64,000 nucleotides of DNA from Exiguobacterium sibiricum 7-3 (lineage in GTDB: Bacteria; Bacillota; Bacilli; Exiguobacteriales; Exiguobacteriaceae), in assembly GCF_000620865.1 (NCBI RefSeq), contig NZ_KK211190.1, positions 1,067,971-1,131,970 of the forward strand. The letters run 5' to 3'. Below are positions 1-8,348 of this stretch, in pieces. Each line of letters begins with the position of its first letter. Position 1 is the stretch's first letter. The notes below the pieces were generated by a model. That model was not told the origin of the DNA. It worked only from the letters and a program-made list of their open reading frames with translations, and did not search any database. The translations under genes and the position numbers were made by a program.

Positions 1-585
1 CTCAATTTTGACGCCATCAAGCATGAACTGTTCGAGAAACTGGAACGTCCGGTGACGGAGTTCGATGCCTTAGCGTATGCTTTGTATCCGAAGGTATTCC
101 TGGATTACAGTTCGTACGTCGCACGATATGGTGATATTTCGGTTCTCGATACGAGCACGTTCTTCCACGGCATGCGTCTCGGGGAAACGATTGAGGTTGA
201 AATCGAGCGCGGAAAAACGTTGTACTTGAAGTTGATTCAAATTGGTCAACCAAACGATCATGGTGTCCGTGTCATCTACTACGAGATGAACGGTGTGCCG
301 CGTGAAGTCGAAGTAAAAGATATCAGCATTAAGGAAAGTTCATCGAGCCGTCCGAAAGCCGATCGTTCGAATCCGAAACAGATTGGGGCTTCCATGCCGG
401 GTAGCGTCTTGAAAGTCCTGGTTGAACCTGGAACGCGGGTTCGCAAGGGAGAGCAGTTGCTTGTAACGGAAGCGATGAAAATGGAGACGACGATTCAAGC
501 ACCTGAAGACGGTGAGATTAAATCGGTCCATGTCAAAGAAGGCGAAGCCATCGCGAGTCAAGATTTATTGATTGAATTTATTTAA
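1..585 (+). CDS. pyc: Pyruvate carboxylase, C-terminal part (cut by window edge)
   Basis: The reading frame is open from base 1 and ends at a TAA at 583-585, so only about the last 194 residues are present. Pyruvate carboxylase makes oxaloacetate from pyruvate, bicarbonate and ATP to refill the TCA cycle. The visible part is the end of the carboxyltransferase/allosteric region followed by a biotinyl domain. The biotin-acceptor motif EAMKMET has its lysine codon at 478-480. The frame continues upstream of any internal start, so this is a truncation by the window and not a short gene. Its position before the cta genes matches pycA in Bacillus. A terminator follows at about 621-659. A biotin domain alone could belong to other carboxylases, but the preceding segment and the gene order favour pyruvate carboxylase. 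Confidence 0.93.
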   Translation, partial: LNFDAIKHELFEKLERPVTEFDALAYALYPKVFLDYSSYVARYGDISVLDTSTFFHGMRLGETIEVEIERGKTLYLKLIQIGQPNDHGVRVIYYEMNGVPREVEVKDISIKESSSSRPKADRSNPKQIGASMPGSVLKVLVEPGTRVRKGEQLLVTEAMKMETTIQAPEDGEIKSVHVKEGEAIASQDLLIEFI

Positions 586-620
586 CACACAAAACGTAAA
601 TAGCATAAACACAGTATGAC

Positions 621-659
621 GAAAACAGGCAAAACGCATGGCGGATTGTCTGTTTTTCG
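621..659 (+). terminator. Rho-independent terminator after pyc
   Basis: GAAAACAGgCAA at 621-632 pairs with TTGtCTGTTTTTC at 646-658 around a loop of about 13 bases, ending in a T-run. It separates pyc from the photolyase gene. Confidence 0.6.
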
Positions 660-687
660 TTCATCGTTATTTTAGGGGGGAACGAAT

Positions 688-2043
688 ATGAATATCATCT
701 GCTGGATTCGAAGTGATTTTCGGCTCGAGGACAATCGTATGCTGGCACAAGCGGTTGACTATCTAGAAAAGGATGAACAGGCAAACGTCGAGTTCGTTTT
801 TTGGGTGAACCCGGACTATATTGGAGAGTATGACGCGAGGCAACAATATTTCTTCCAGGCACTCGAACATTTCGCAAAAAACTGTAAAACACACGGGATG
901 CCGATCCGATTCATCGAAGGACAGGAAAAAGATTTTCTCGAGGCGACAGATATGGCGGATGTCTTGTTGTTTAACGCTGAATATGTAGAACCGTTTAAGA
1001 GTCGTGATGATGGGATCATGAAAAAGCGGGGTGACAAAAAGTCGGAACGTCTGCTTGACCGTCATCTGCTTCATCCACATGCCGTCAAAAAAAATGACGG
1101 TTCCTATTATAAAGTGTTCACACCCTATAAAAATGCTTTTTTGAAGAAAGATATCGATAAGCCGTACCCTGTCAATCTGGATCTTCTGAAAGAACGTTAT
1201 CACACACGACGTCAAAACAATGCATTTATGTTGGATTACTTTAAACAAGCGGCATCGGATGCTGACTTTGGTGTAGGGGAAGAACAGGCGAAGAAACGAT
1301 TGCAGACATTCATCAAAAATAGTCTGTCTTCTTATGACGAGCAACGGGATCTGCCAGCGGTCGACGGAACAAGTCTGATGTCTCGTTACCTGCGGACCGG
1401 TGAAATTGGAATTCGGACAATCTATGAAGCCGTCAATCAGGAGGAAGATTCGAAAGGGAAGCAAACGTATGTGACAGAATTGATTTGGCGGGAGTTTTAT
1501 TACACGATTTTGATGCATTATCCGGAGTCCAAACGATTACCGGTCAACGAGCAGTATACGAAGATTGAATGGGAAACAGATGAGGCTGGCTTTAAAGCCT
1601 GGACAGAAGGGGAAACGGGCTATCCGATTGTCGATGCAGCCATGCGACAGCTCAACACGACGGGGTGGATGCATAACCGTCTGCGCATGATTGTCGCGTC
1701 CTTTTTGACAAAGGACTTACTGGTCGATTGGCAAAAAGGGGAGCGGTATTTCCAGCAAAAACTGGTTGATTATGAAGCCGCATCGAATATTGGCGGGTGG
1801 CAATGGGCGGCGTCCGTCGGGACGGATGCTGTTCCGTATTTCCGAGTCTTCAATCCGACGACTCAGTCGAAGAAATTTGATAAGGATGGAACCTTTATCC
1901 GCCAGTATTTGCCGGAACTCAAGGATTTACCTAAAACGTCGATTCATGAGCCGACGGAACAACAACGACAAGATTACGATTATCCGATGCCGATTGTCGA
2001 CCACGACATGGCCCGAAAACGAGCGATTGCCCGTTTCAAATAA
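688..2043 (+). CDS. phr: Deoxyribodipyrimidine photolyase (cryptochrome/photolyase family)
   Basis: A 451-residue flavoprotein expected to repair UV-induced cyclobutane pyrimidine dimers using blue light. The N-terminal Rossmann-like photolyase domain begins with IICWIRSDFRLEDNRML. The C-terminal FAD-binding domain carries the family blocks LIWREFYYTILMHYPE, GYPIVDAAMRQL, GWMHNRLRM and NIGGWQWAASVGTDAVPYFR, which hold the FAD and lesion contacts and part of the electron-transfer tryptophan chain. Length is typical for class I photolyases. The ATG at 688 follows a strong GGGGGGAA ribosome site. It stands alone between terminators, inserted between pyc and ctaA, which are neighbours in Bacillus. 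A cryptochrome role is possible but less likely. Confidence 0.93.
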   Translation: MNIICWIRSDFRLEDNRMLAQAVDYLEKDEQANVEFVFWVNPDYIGEYDARQQYFFQALEHFAKNCKTHGMPIRFIEGQEKDFLEATDMADVLLFNAEYVEPFKSRDDGIMKKRGDKKSERLLDRHLLHPHAVKKNDGSYYKVFTPYKNAFLKKDIDKPYPVNLDLLKERYHTRRQNNAFMLDYFKQAASDADFGVGEEQAKKRLQTFIKNSLSSYDEQRDLPAVDGTSLMSRYLRTGEIGIRTIYEAVNQEEDSKGKQTYVTELIWREFYYTILMHYPESKRLPVNEQYTKIEWETDEAGFKAWTEGETGYPIVDAAMRQLNTTGWMHNRLRMIVASFLTKDLLVDWQKGERYFQQKLVDYEAASNIGGWQWAASVGTDAVPYFRVFNPTTQSKKFDKDGTFIRQYLPELKDLPKTSIHEPTEQQRQDYDYPMPIVDHDMARKRAIARFK

Positions 2044-2050
2044 AACGTGT

Positions 2051-2092
2051 AAAAAAATAGGGAGGAGGATTAAAATCCTCTCCCTGTTTTTT
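2051..2092. terminator. Bidirectional terminator between phr and ctaA
   Basis: AGGGAGGAGGAT / ATCCTCTCCCT stem with a 3-4 base loop, an A-run on the left and a T-run on the right. It can end both of the convergent transcripts. Confidence 0.8.
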
Positions 2093-2106
2093 AGTTGAAA
2101 GTCGAA

Positions 2107-3000
2107 TCAGCGTAACCGGGAATCGTCTTTTCGCGTCCGGAACGCATGGTAAGCGAGGTAAGAGATGACTCCGAAATAGCAAGTGATCAAGAACGCGTGC
2201 AATAACGGGACGTACGTGGCATGTCCACCAAGAACGATCCAGGCACCGGTTGCGACCTGACAAGAGATGAAGAAGGTTGCGAACAACATACCGGTACGCG
2301 AGGTCCGGTGTTTCAGGCGAATCGCCATGTAGTGAACGAACAGCGTATAGAAGAACAACAGACCGGCCAAAATCCGGTGAATCATTTGAACCCACGCTTC
2401 GAACGTCATCGTTGGTTGCGAACAGACCGGCCAGCCGACGCATGCATACGTCGCACCGACATGGCGGACGAACGCTCCGGTGTAAACGACAATTAACGTA
2501 TAGATCAATAAGCCGTACAACAGTTTACGCAAGAACGCTGGGACCGATTCCCTGAATTCTTGACCGGGACGCTCCATAATCAAGATCGTCAAGATAAGTA
2601 AGGAAGCAAAAGAAATCAATGAGATTCCGAAATGTAATGCCATGACGAGATCTGACTGTTGCCAGACGACGGCACCTGCACCGACGATTGATTGAATCAA
2701 CATGAAAATGAAGGCCAGGAAAGCGAAAATCTTGATATCCAGGCGATCTTTGAAAGCGACAAGTGTCCAAAGGCACAAGGCGATGATCAATAAACCGACG
2801 ACTCCTGTTACTGCGCGGTGACTATACTCAATCATCGTTTCGACACTTGGATTAGTTGGAATCAATTCTCCATGACAGAGCGGCCAATCGGTCCCGCATC
2901 CGTTTCCGGAATCTGTTTTCGTGACGGTTCCTCCCATGAGAAGAACAATCATCATCGTGAATGTGACAAATGCTGAAAAAATCGAAAGTTTTCGATTCAA
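2107..3000 (-). CDS. ctaA: Heme A synthase (COX15/CtaA)
   Basis: A 297-residue integral membrane enzyme that oxidises the C8 methyl of heme O to the formyl group of heme A, the cofactor of the caa3 oxidase encoded next door. About eight transmembrane helices are visible. The first extracellular loop has the type cysteine pair C35/C42 (NGCGTDWPLCHG), then an acidic residue and histidine in MIEYSHR. The second half repeats this with YACVGWPVC and heme-ligand histidines in QMIHR and LLHAF. The start is a TTG at 2998-3000 behind an AAAGGTGG ribosome site. It is divergent from ctaB across a 324-base regulatory region, as in Bacillus. Confidence 0.95.
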   Translation of the reverse strand: MNRKLSIFSAFVTFTMMIVLLMGGTVTKTDSGNGCGTDWPLCHGELIPTNPSVETMIEYSHRAVTGVVGLLIIALCLWTLVAFKDRLDIKIFAFLAFIFMLIQSIVGAGAVVWQQSDLVMALHFGISLISFASLLILTILIMERPGQEFRESVPAFLRKLLYGLLIYTLIVVYTGAFVRHVGATYACVGWPVCSQPTMTFEAWVQMIHRILAGLLFFYTLFVHYMAIRLKHRTSRTGMLFATFFISCQVATGAWIVLGGHATYVPLLHAFLITCYFGVISYLAYHAFRTRKDDSRLR

Positions 3001-3324
3001 AACGCAGCCACCACCTTTCTAGGGAAATACATGATACTTGAAATACCTAGCAATAGTATCGCATAAAAAATATCGAAACGCTTGCAATCTTTTAGAAGAA
3101 CGCTATTCTAATATTAGGTAAATATGGTGAACTGTGAGGTTAATCACATAGATTTCACATTTTGTTCATTATGTCGAAAGTATTTTCATACGTCATGACC
3201 TTGAATATGTGGTATCTTTTATAGAGAAAAGGACGTTTCGTGGCGTGTCTGTGTTATTTCTGTGAAGAAAATACGTGAATCCTACGTACAGAAAGAACGC
3301 AGACGGTTAGAAGGAGGAAACAAC
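3001..3324. promoter_or_regulatory. Divergent ctaA/ctaB control region
   Basis: These 324 bases hold no convincing gene. They should contain the promoters for both ctaA and the ctaB-F operon. A dyad TGTGA-N6-TCACA lies at 3133-3148 and a weak cre-like sequence at 3073-3086. A poor -10-like TATAGA at 3220-3225 lies upstream of ctaB without a good -35, which would suit an activator-dependent promoter. The upstream in-frame TTG/GTG codons before 3325 lack ribosome sites and are not used as the ctaB start here. Confidence 0.5.
3133..3148. promoter_or_regulatory. TGTGA-N6-TCACA operator (CRP/FNR- or Rex-like)
   Basis: TGTGAGGTTAATCACA is a perfect 5+5 dyad with a 6-base spacer. CRP/FNR-family regulators (Fnr, ArcR) bind this consensus, and Rex sites contain the same core. 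Its place between heme A synthesis and the terminal oxidase makes oxygen or redox control plausible. Which regulator binds is not shown by the sequence. Confidence 0.5.
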
Positions 3325-4257
3325 ATGGCGAAAGTAAACGGGGAGACCCTGGACATCATGATCGAGCAATCGGATCAGCCGACGTTCAAGGACTATGTCA
3401 CCCTAGCAAAGATGGGAATCGTTCGTGCGAATCTCATCACCGTCTTCGCAGGTTATGTCGTAGCAGCATCATACTTAACGGATGATGTTCTACTGTATTT
3501 GTGGCAGACGAAGTTGACATTATTGTGGACGCTTCTCGGAAGTGGACTGGTCATTGCCGGTAGTTGTTACCTCAATAACTATATCGACCGTGACATTGAT
3601 TACAAGATGGAACGGACGATGGGAAGACCGAGTGTAACCGGTAAGATGGATGGGCAACGGATATTGGCATTAGGACTTGGGATACTGGCTACCGGTACCG
3701 TTCTCTTGCTGATCGTTAACCATGTTGCGGCAGTTTTCGGATTGATTGGTTCGTTTGTCTACGTCGTCATCTATACGATGTGGTTAAAGCGGACACACAC
3801 GATCAATACAGTCGTAGGTGGTATTTCCGGAGCAGTGCCACCGATCATTGGATTTGCGGCAGTCACTCCAACACTTCATATCGATGCATGGATTTTGTTT
3901 CTCATCATGTTCGTATGGCAACCGCCTCACTTCCTTGCGCTCGCCATGAGACGGACGGAAGAGTACCGGGCTGCCGGTATTCCAATGTTACCTGTCGTGA
4001 ATGGTTTTGCAATCACGAAACGACAAATTGTATGGTGGATTGCAGTGTTACTTCCATCATCACTCCTCCTCGCGCACTACGGCATCATTTATATGCTTGT
4101 CATGGCTGTGCTTGGCGGATACTGGCTCTACATGGGACTGAAAGGTCTCAAAATCAAGGAAGAACAAGCTGAGATTAAGTGGGCTTCGAAGATGTTTTTC
4201 TTCTCGCTCTTTTACTTCACGGCTTGGATCGTGACGGTCGTACTCGTTTCTCTCTAA
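3325..4257 (+). CDS. ctaB: Protoheme IX farnesyltransferase (heme O synthase)
   Basis: A 310-residue UbiA-type prenyltransferase that attaches a hydroxyethylfarnesyl group to protoheme to give heme O, the substrate of CtaA. The ATG at 3325 has an excellent GAAGGAGG site, so the longer frame starting at 3262 is rejected. The first Asp-rich motif is in NNYIDRDIDYKMERTMGRP. The second conserved loop is around the YVVIYTMWLKRTHTIN segment. About nine hydrophobic helices follow. It heads the oxidase cluster ctaB-ctaF. The first residues (MAKVNGETLDIM) are a short soluble extension before the first helix. Confidence 0.95.
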   Translation: MAKVNGETLDIMIEQSDQPTFKDYVTLAKMGIVRANLITVFAGYVVAASYLTDDVLLYLWQTKLTLLWTLLGSGLVIAGSCYLNNYIDRDIDYKMERTMGRPSVTGKMDGQRILALGLGILATGTVLLLIVNHVAAVFGLIGSFVYVVIYTMWLKRTHTINTVVGGISGAVPPIIGFAAVTPTLHIDAWILFLIMFVWQPPHFLALAMRRTEEYRAAGIPMLPVVNGFAITKRQIVWWIAVLLPSSLLLAHYGIIYMLVMAVLGGYWLYMGLKGLKIKEEQAEIKWASKMFFFSLFYFTAWIVTVVLVSL

Positions 4258-4263
4258 AACGAT

Positions 4264-4292
4264 TTGACATATTCACGGACACCATTTAAGAA
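4264..4292 (+). promoter_or_regulatory. Candidate sigma-A promoter for ctaC
   Basis: A perfect TTGACA at 4264-4269 and TAAGAA at 4287-4292 are separated by 17 bases, in the short ctaB-ctaC gap. The -10 matches only 3 of 6 positions, so this may be an internal promoter or chance. Confidence 0.35.
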
Positions 4293-4315
4293 AGAAAAAA
4301 ATTGGGGAAAAGAAA

Positions 4316-5353
4316 GTGGGGATGGTTGTGAAAAAATCAGGAAAAATGCTCTTCCGGCTTCTTCCGATCGGTTTGATGGCATTATTGTTATCAGGTTGTG
4401 GAATCCCGGAATTGTCCGCACTACAGCCTCGCGGGGAAGGCGCACAAATGCAACTTGAAATCATTAAGCTTAGCTTATGGGTCATGTTGTTTGTCCTTGC
4501 GATTGTAGCAGTCATCTATATTTACGTACTTATGAAATTCCGTCGTAAAGCTGGAGACAACACTGTTCCGAAACAAGTGGAAGGAAATCACACACTTGAA
4601 ATCATTTGGACAGTCATTCCGATTCTCTTGTTAGTCGTTCTTGCCGTACCAACCATCAAAACGACGGTTGAATTAGCAGATGCGAAAGAAGCGAAGAAAA
4701 ATGAAGTCATCAACGTTACAGCAAACCTGTACTGGTGGGAGTTCGAATACCCAGACAAAGGTGTTTCGACAGGACAAGAACTTGTTATTCCAGTCGGAAA
4801 ACGCGTTGCTGTCAACTTAACTTCAAAAGACGTCATTCACTCATTCTGGGTACCAGCTCTTTCAGGTAAAACAGATACAAACCCAGGTCTTGATAATGAA
4901 ATGTGGTTACAAGCACAAGAAGCCGGTACGTACTATGGTAAATGTGCAGAGTTATGTGGACCATCGCATGCTTTGATGGACTTCAAGGTCATCGCGCTTG
5001 AGCAAGATGATTACGATGCATGGCTTAAAGACATGAAATCAGCTAAAGAAGCAGAAACAAAACAGTTGGATGCAAAAAACAAAAAGAACTGGACGACAGG
5101 CGAGCAAGTTTACGCACAAAACTGTCTCAGCTGTCACGGTGGCGGGAAAGTCGCGCCGAGCTTAACAAACTTTGGTGATCGTCAGCGTATCGCTGGATAC
5201 CTCGATCATGATAAAGAAAATCTCGAAAAATGGATTCGCAATCCACAAAAAGAAAAACAAGGAACAAAAATGCCTGGTTTCTCTGAAGATAAGATTAGCG
5301 ATGAAGAGTTAAGCGAACTTGCAGACTACCTATTGGACAAGAAGCTCCAATAA
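4316..5353 (+). CDS. ctaC: Cytochrome c oxidase subunit II, caa3 type with fused cytochrome c
   Basis: A 345-residue lipoprotein subunit that takes electrons from cytochrome c or directly through its own heme domain. It has a lipobox LSGC near residues 25-28, two transmembrane helices, a cupredoxin domain with the CuA ligands in KCAELCGPSHALM, and a C-terminal cytochrome c domain with heme motif CLSCH followed by a distal methionine in KMPGFS. The fused heme domain identifies a caa3 oxidase. The start is uncertain among GTG 4316, ATG 4322 and GTG 4328; GGGGAAA at 4303-4309 best suits the first. ctaD follows 19 bases later. Confidence 0.95.
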   Translation: MGMVVKKSGKMLFRLLPIGLMALLLSGCGIPELSALQPRGEGAQMQLEIIKLSLWVMLFVLAIVAVIYIYVLMKFRRKAGDNTVPKQVEGNHTLEIIWTVIPILLLVVLAVPTIKTTVELADAKEAKKNEVINVTANLYWWEFEYPDKGVSTGQELVIPVGKRVAVNLTSKDVIHSFWVPALSGKTDTNPGLDNEMWLQAQEAGTYYGKCAELCGPSHALMDFKVIALEQDDYDAWLKDMKSAKEAETKQLDAKNKKNWTTGEQVYAQNCLSCHGGGKVAPSLTNFGDRQRIAGYLDHDKENLEKWIRNPQKEKQGTKMPGFSEDKISDEELSELADYLLDKKLQ

Positions 5354-5372
5354 TATTTAAGGGGGAATCATA

Positions 5373-7256
5373 GTGGGGACACATACTATGGGTATGCCGA
5401 AGAAAAAAACCGGCATCATGGACTGGCTAACGACAGTCGACCATAAAAAAATCGGGGTTCTCTATATCATCTCTGGATTGTTTTTCCTTCTAGTTGGTGG
5501 CGTAGAAGCCTTAATGATTCGTTTTCAATTGATTAAACCGATGAATGATTTCGTCAGCGGTGAATTATTTAACCAGTTGATTACGATGCACGGTACGACC
5601 ATGATCTTCCTGGCAGCCATGCCGATGTTGATCGGCTATATGAACGCTGCTGTTCCGCTTCAAATCGGAGCACGTGACGTTGCGTTTCCGTTTTTAAACG
5701 CACTTGGTTTTTGGTTGTTCTTCTTCGGGGGAGTTTTGTTGAACCTGTCATGGTTCTTCGGCGCAGCTCCGAACGCAGGGTGGACAGCATATGCTCCGCT
5801 TTCAACTGTTCCAGAATCTCTCGGTGTTGATTTCTACTCACTCGGATTACAGATTTCTGGTTTCGGTACACTCATGGGGGGGATTAACTTCCTCGTTACG
5901 ATTTTAAACATGCGTGCACCAGGTATGAAACTGATGCGGATGCCATTGTTCACATGGACAGCATTCGTTGCATCAGCATTGATCGTTTTCGCATTCCCGC
6001 CACTTACGGTCGGATTGTTCCTTTTGACGTTTGAACGTCTCTTCGGGGCACATTTCTTCGATCCGGCAGCCGGTGGTAACATCGTCATTTGGGAACACCT
6101 TTTCTGGATTTTTGGTCACCCGGAAGTATACATCTTGATTTTACCGGCTTTCGGTATTTTCTCTGAAATCATTCCTACATTTGCCCGTAAACGTCTCTTC
6201 GGTTATACGACGATGGTCTTTGCGACAATGTTGATCGGTTTCTTAGGATTCATGGTTTGGGTCCACCATATGTTCACAGTCGGACTTGGTCCGGTTGCGA
6301 ATGCGATCTTCGCGGTTGCGACAATGGCGATTGCCGTTCCGACCGGGGTTAAGATCTTCAACTGGCTCTTTACGCTATGGGGCGGTAAATTGACGTTCCC
6401 AGTTGCGATGTTGTATTCAGTTGCGTTCATTCCATCGTTCCTCGTGGGTGGTATGACAGGGGTCATGCTTTCTGTTGCTCCTGCCGATTATCAGTACCAT
6501 GACAGCTACTTTGTAGTTGCTCACTTCCACTACGTTATCGTTGGTGGGGTTGTCTTCGGTCTCTTCGCGGGTCTGTACTACTGGTTCCCACTCATGTTCG
6601 GGAAACAGCTCAACGAGTTCTGGGGTAAAATTCAATTCTGGTTGTTCTTCATTGGCTTCCACTTGACGTTCTTCCCGCAACACATTCTCGGTCTGACTGG
6701 TATGCCACGTCGTGTCTTCACGTACTTGCCAAACCAAGGCTGGGAAACAATGAACTTGCTGTCATCAATCGGAGCGGCCTTCATGGGTGTCTCGACAATC
6801 GTTCTTGTTGTCTCGATCGTTGCAGCATTGATGTCAAAAGAATACGTCAAACGTGACGTATGGGGTGACGGTCGTACACTCGAGTGGACACTTCCTGTTC
6901 CAACTCCAGAGTACAACTTTGCACAAATTCCACTTGTTAAAGGTCTTGACACATACTGGCTCGAAAAAATGGCTGGAAACAAAACCGTTTCTGTTTCGGA
7001 AGAAGTCGGCGATATCCACATGCCGAACAACTCGATCCTGCCATTCGTCATGTCCGTTGGTCTATTCCTTGCCGGTCTTGGATTCATTCTTCGCCTCGAC
7101 TACGGTACAGTAGGTCTGATTATCGCCTTGATCGGTCTTGCGATGACACTCTTCGCAATGTTCCTCCGTTCTTGGATTGACGATGAAGGATACTACATCC
7201 CGAAAGCGGAAATCGAAAAAGATCTACGCCTTGAAGCTGAAAAGGAGGCGAAGTAA
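5373..7256 (+). CDS. ctaD: Cytochrome c oxidase subunit I
   Basis: A 627-residue catalytic subunit holding heme a, heme a3 and CuB, where oxygen is reduced and protons pumped. Ligand motifs are all present: the first heme a histidine in ITMHGTTMIF, the CuB histidine with its cross-linked tyrosine in HPEVYILIL, the CuB pair in VHHMFTVG, and the heme a3/a histidines in HFHYVIVGG. Fourteen or so hydrophobic helices are seen, with the long C-terminal extension usual in Bacillales CtaD. The GTG start at 5373 follows AAGGGGGAA. Confidence 0.97.
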   Translation: MGTHTMGMPKKKTGIMDWLTTVDHKKIGVLYIISGLFFLLVGGVEALMIRFQLIKPMNDFVSGELFNQLITMHGTTMIFLAAMPMLIGYMNAAVPLQIGARDVAFPFLNALGFWLFFFGGVLLNLSWFFGAAPNAGWTAYAPLSTVPESLGVDFYSLGLQISGFGTLMGGINFLVTILNMRAPGMKLMRMPLFTWTAFVASALIVFAFPPLTVGLFLLTFERLFGAHFFDPAAGGNIVIWEHLFWIFGHPEVYILILPAFGIFSEIIPTFARKRLFGYTTMVFATMLIGFLGFMVWVHHMFTVGLGPVANAIFAVATMAIAVPTGVKIFNWLFTLWGGKLTFPVAMLYSVAFIPSFLVGGMTGVMLSVAPADYQYHDSYFVVAHFHYVIVGGVVFGLFAGLYYWFPLMFGKQLNEFWGKIQFWLFFIGFHLTFFPQHILGLTGMPRRVFTYLPNQGWETMNLLSSIGAAFMGVSTIVLVVSIVAALMSKEYVKRDVWGDGRTLEWTLPVPTPEYNFAQIPLVKGLDTYWLEKMAGNKTVSVSEEVGDIHMPNNSILPFVMSVGLFLAGLGFILRLDYGTVGLIIALIGLAMTLFAMFLRSWIDDEGYYIPKAEIEKDLRLEAEKEAK

Positions 7257-7257
7257 G

Positions 7258-7887
7258 ATGGGACATCATTCAGTACCAAACAACCCGATCACGGGTATTC
7301 CGGATCATGTTGAAAAAGCAACACTTGAGGGTAAGAATAAATATGTAGCCTTCTGGTTCTTCCTTGGAGGAGAGACGACATTGTTCGCTTCGCTCTTCGG
7401 GACGTACATCGGGTTACACAACTCGGGTGCGAAAGAAGGATTACGCAGTTACGATATTTTTGAAATGGGTCTTGTCTTCATCATGACGATGCTCCTTCTC
7501 ACAAGTTCACTGACAAGTGTTCTTGCGATGATGGCGATGAAACGTAATGATGTGAAGAAGATGAAAATGTGGTTAATCATCACGCTCGCACTTGGTTTAG
7601 GGTTCCTCAGCGGTGAGATTTATGAGTTCAATCATTATTACCACATCGGTCATACGTTTACTTCAAGTGCTTTTGGATCTGCCTTCTACACGTTGGTTGG
7701 ATTCCACGGAGCACACGTCTTGTTCGGTCTCCTCTGGATTTCTACATTATTGATTCGGAACTGGAACCGCGGGATTACGGTCGTTAACGCACCGAAGTAT
7801 TATGTTTCAAGTCTTTACTGGCACTTCATTGACGTCGTCTGGGTCTTTATCTTCTCAGTCGTCTACCTCATGGGGATGGTGAAATAA
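7258..7887 (+). CDS. ctaE: Cytochrome c oxidase subunit III
   Basis: A 209-residue membrane subunit with five helices, the usual length for the short Bacillus type. It stabilises subunit I and the proton entry path. Family segments include FWFFLGGETTLFASLFGTY near the N-terminus and GFHGAHVLFGLLWI and LYWHFIDVVWVFIF toward the end. ATG 7258 lies one base after the ctaD stop and behind AAGGAGG inside ctaD, which indicates translational coupling. The longer frame from 7177 is a read-back into ctaD. Confidence 0.95.
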   Translation: MGHHSVPNNPITGIPDHVEKATLEGKNKYVAFWFFLGGETTLFASLFGTYIGLHNSGAKEGLRSYDIFEMGLVFIMTMLLLTSSLTSVLAMMAMKRNDVKKMKMWLIITLALGLGFLSGEIYEFNHYYHIGHTFTSSAFGSAFYTLVGFHGAHVLFGLLWISTLLIRNWNRGITVVNAPKYYVSSLYWHFIDVVWVFIFSVVYLMGMVK

Positions 7888-7888
7888 G

Positions 7889-8218
7889 ATGGAAAAACAC
7901 GAACCGCAATTAACACGAAATCAAGTTGAACTCGAGATGAAAGCAGATCGCAGCCGCGAGATGCAGTTGCAACTCACAAGTTTCGCTTTGATGATTTTTC
8001 TCACACTGATTGCTTTTGGTGCGGTCATGGCAGAACTCATGCCACACTGGGCAGCGGGTGGATTCCTGATCATCATGGCAATCGTTCAAGTCTACTTGCA
8101 GCTCTATATGTTCATGCATATGAACAATAAAGGCAACACGTGGATCAAAGTCATGATGGCACTCGGCGTCTTCGTCGCTTTGACGATCGTCGCGACACTC
8201 CGTCTTTTGATCTGGTAA
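7889..8218 (+). CDS. ctaF: Cytochrome c oxidase subunit IV
   Basis: A 109-residue protein with a charged N-terminal tail and three transmembrane helices, matching the Bacillales CtaF/COX4-prokaryotic family that helps assemble the CuB site. The MFMHMNNKGN loop between the second and third helices is typical. ATG 7889 follows the ctaE stop by one base. A strong terminator lies directly downstream, so the core oxidase operon ends here. Confidence 0.9.
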   Translation: MEKHEPQLTRNQVELEMKADRSREMQLQLTSFALMIFLTLIAFGAVMAELMPHWAAGGFLIIMAIVQVYLQLYMFMHMNNKGNTWIKVMMALGVFVALTIVATLRLLIW

Positions 8219-8226
8219 TAAATTGT

Positions 8227-8262
8227 GACCATTCTGCTAACGTTTAGCAGGATGGTCTTTTA
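8227..8262 (+). terminator. Terminator of the ctaCDEF operon
   Basis: GACCATtCTGCTAA pairs with TTAGCAGgATGGTC around a short CG(T) loop and is followed by TTTTATTTT. The long stem makes this a strong intrinsic terminator. Confidence 0.85.
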
Positions 8263-8348
8263 TTTTGGAATCGTTTTATGAGAAACCTTTACAATGAAAT
8301 AGGGGAACGGTAATCTTAATCTGTAGGAAAAAGGAACGGGGTGAAAAC

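Noticed and set aside
763-1518. 251-codon open frame on the minus strand
   Set aside because: It lies antisense within the photolyase gene, shows no family motif and no ribosome site; the plus-strand product is unmistakable.
3262-3324. Longer N-terminus for CtaB starting at a TTG/GTG upstream
   Set aside because: No ribosome site precedes it and the added residues are highly basic, while ATG 3325 has a near-perfect site.
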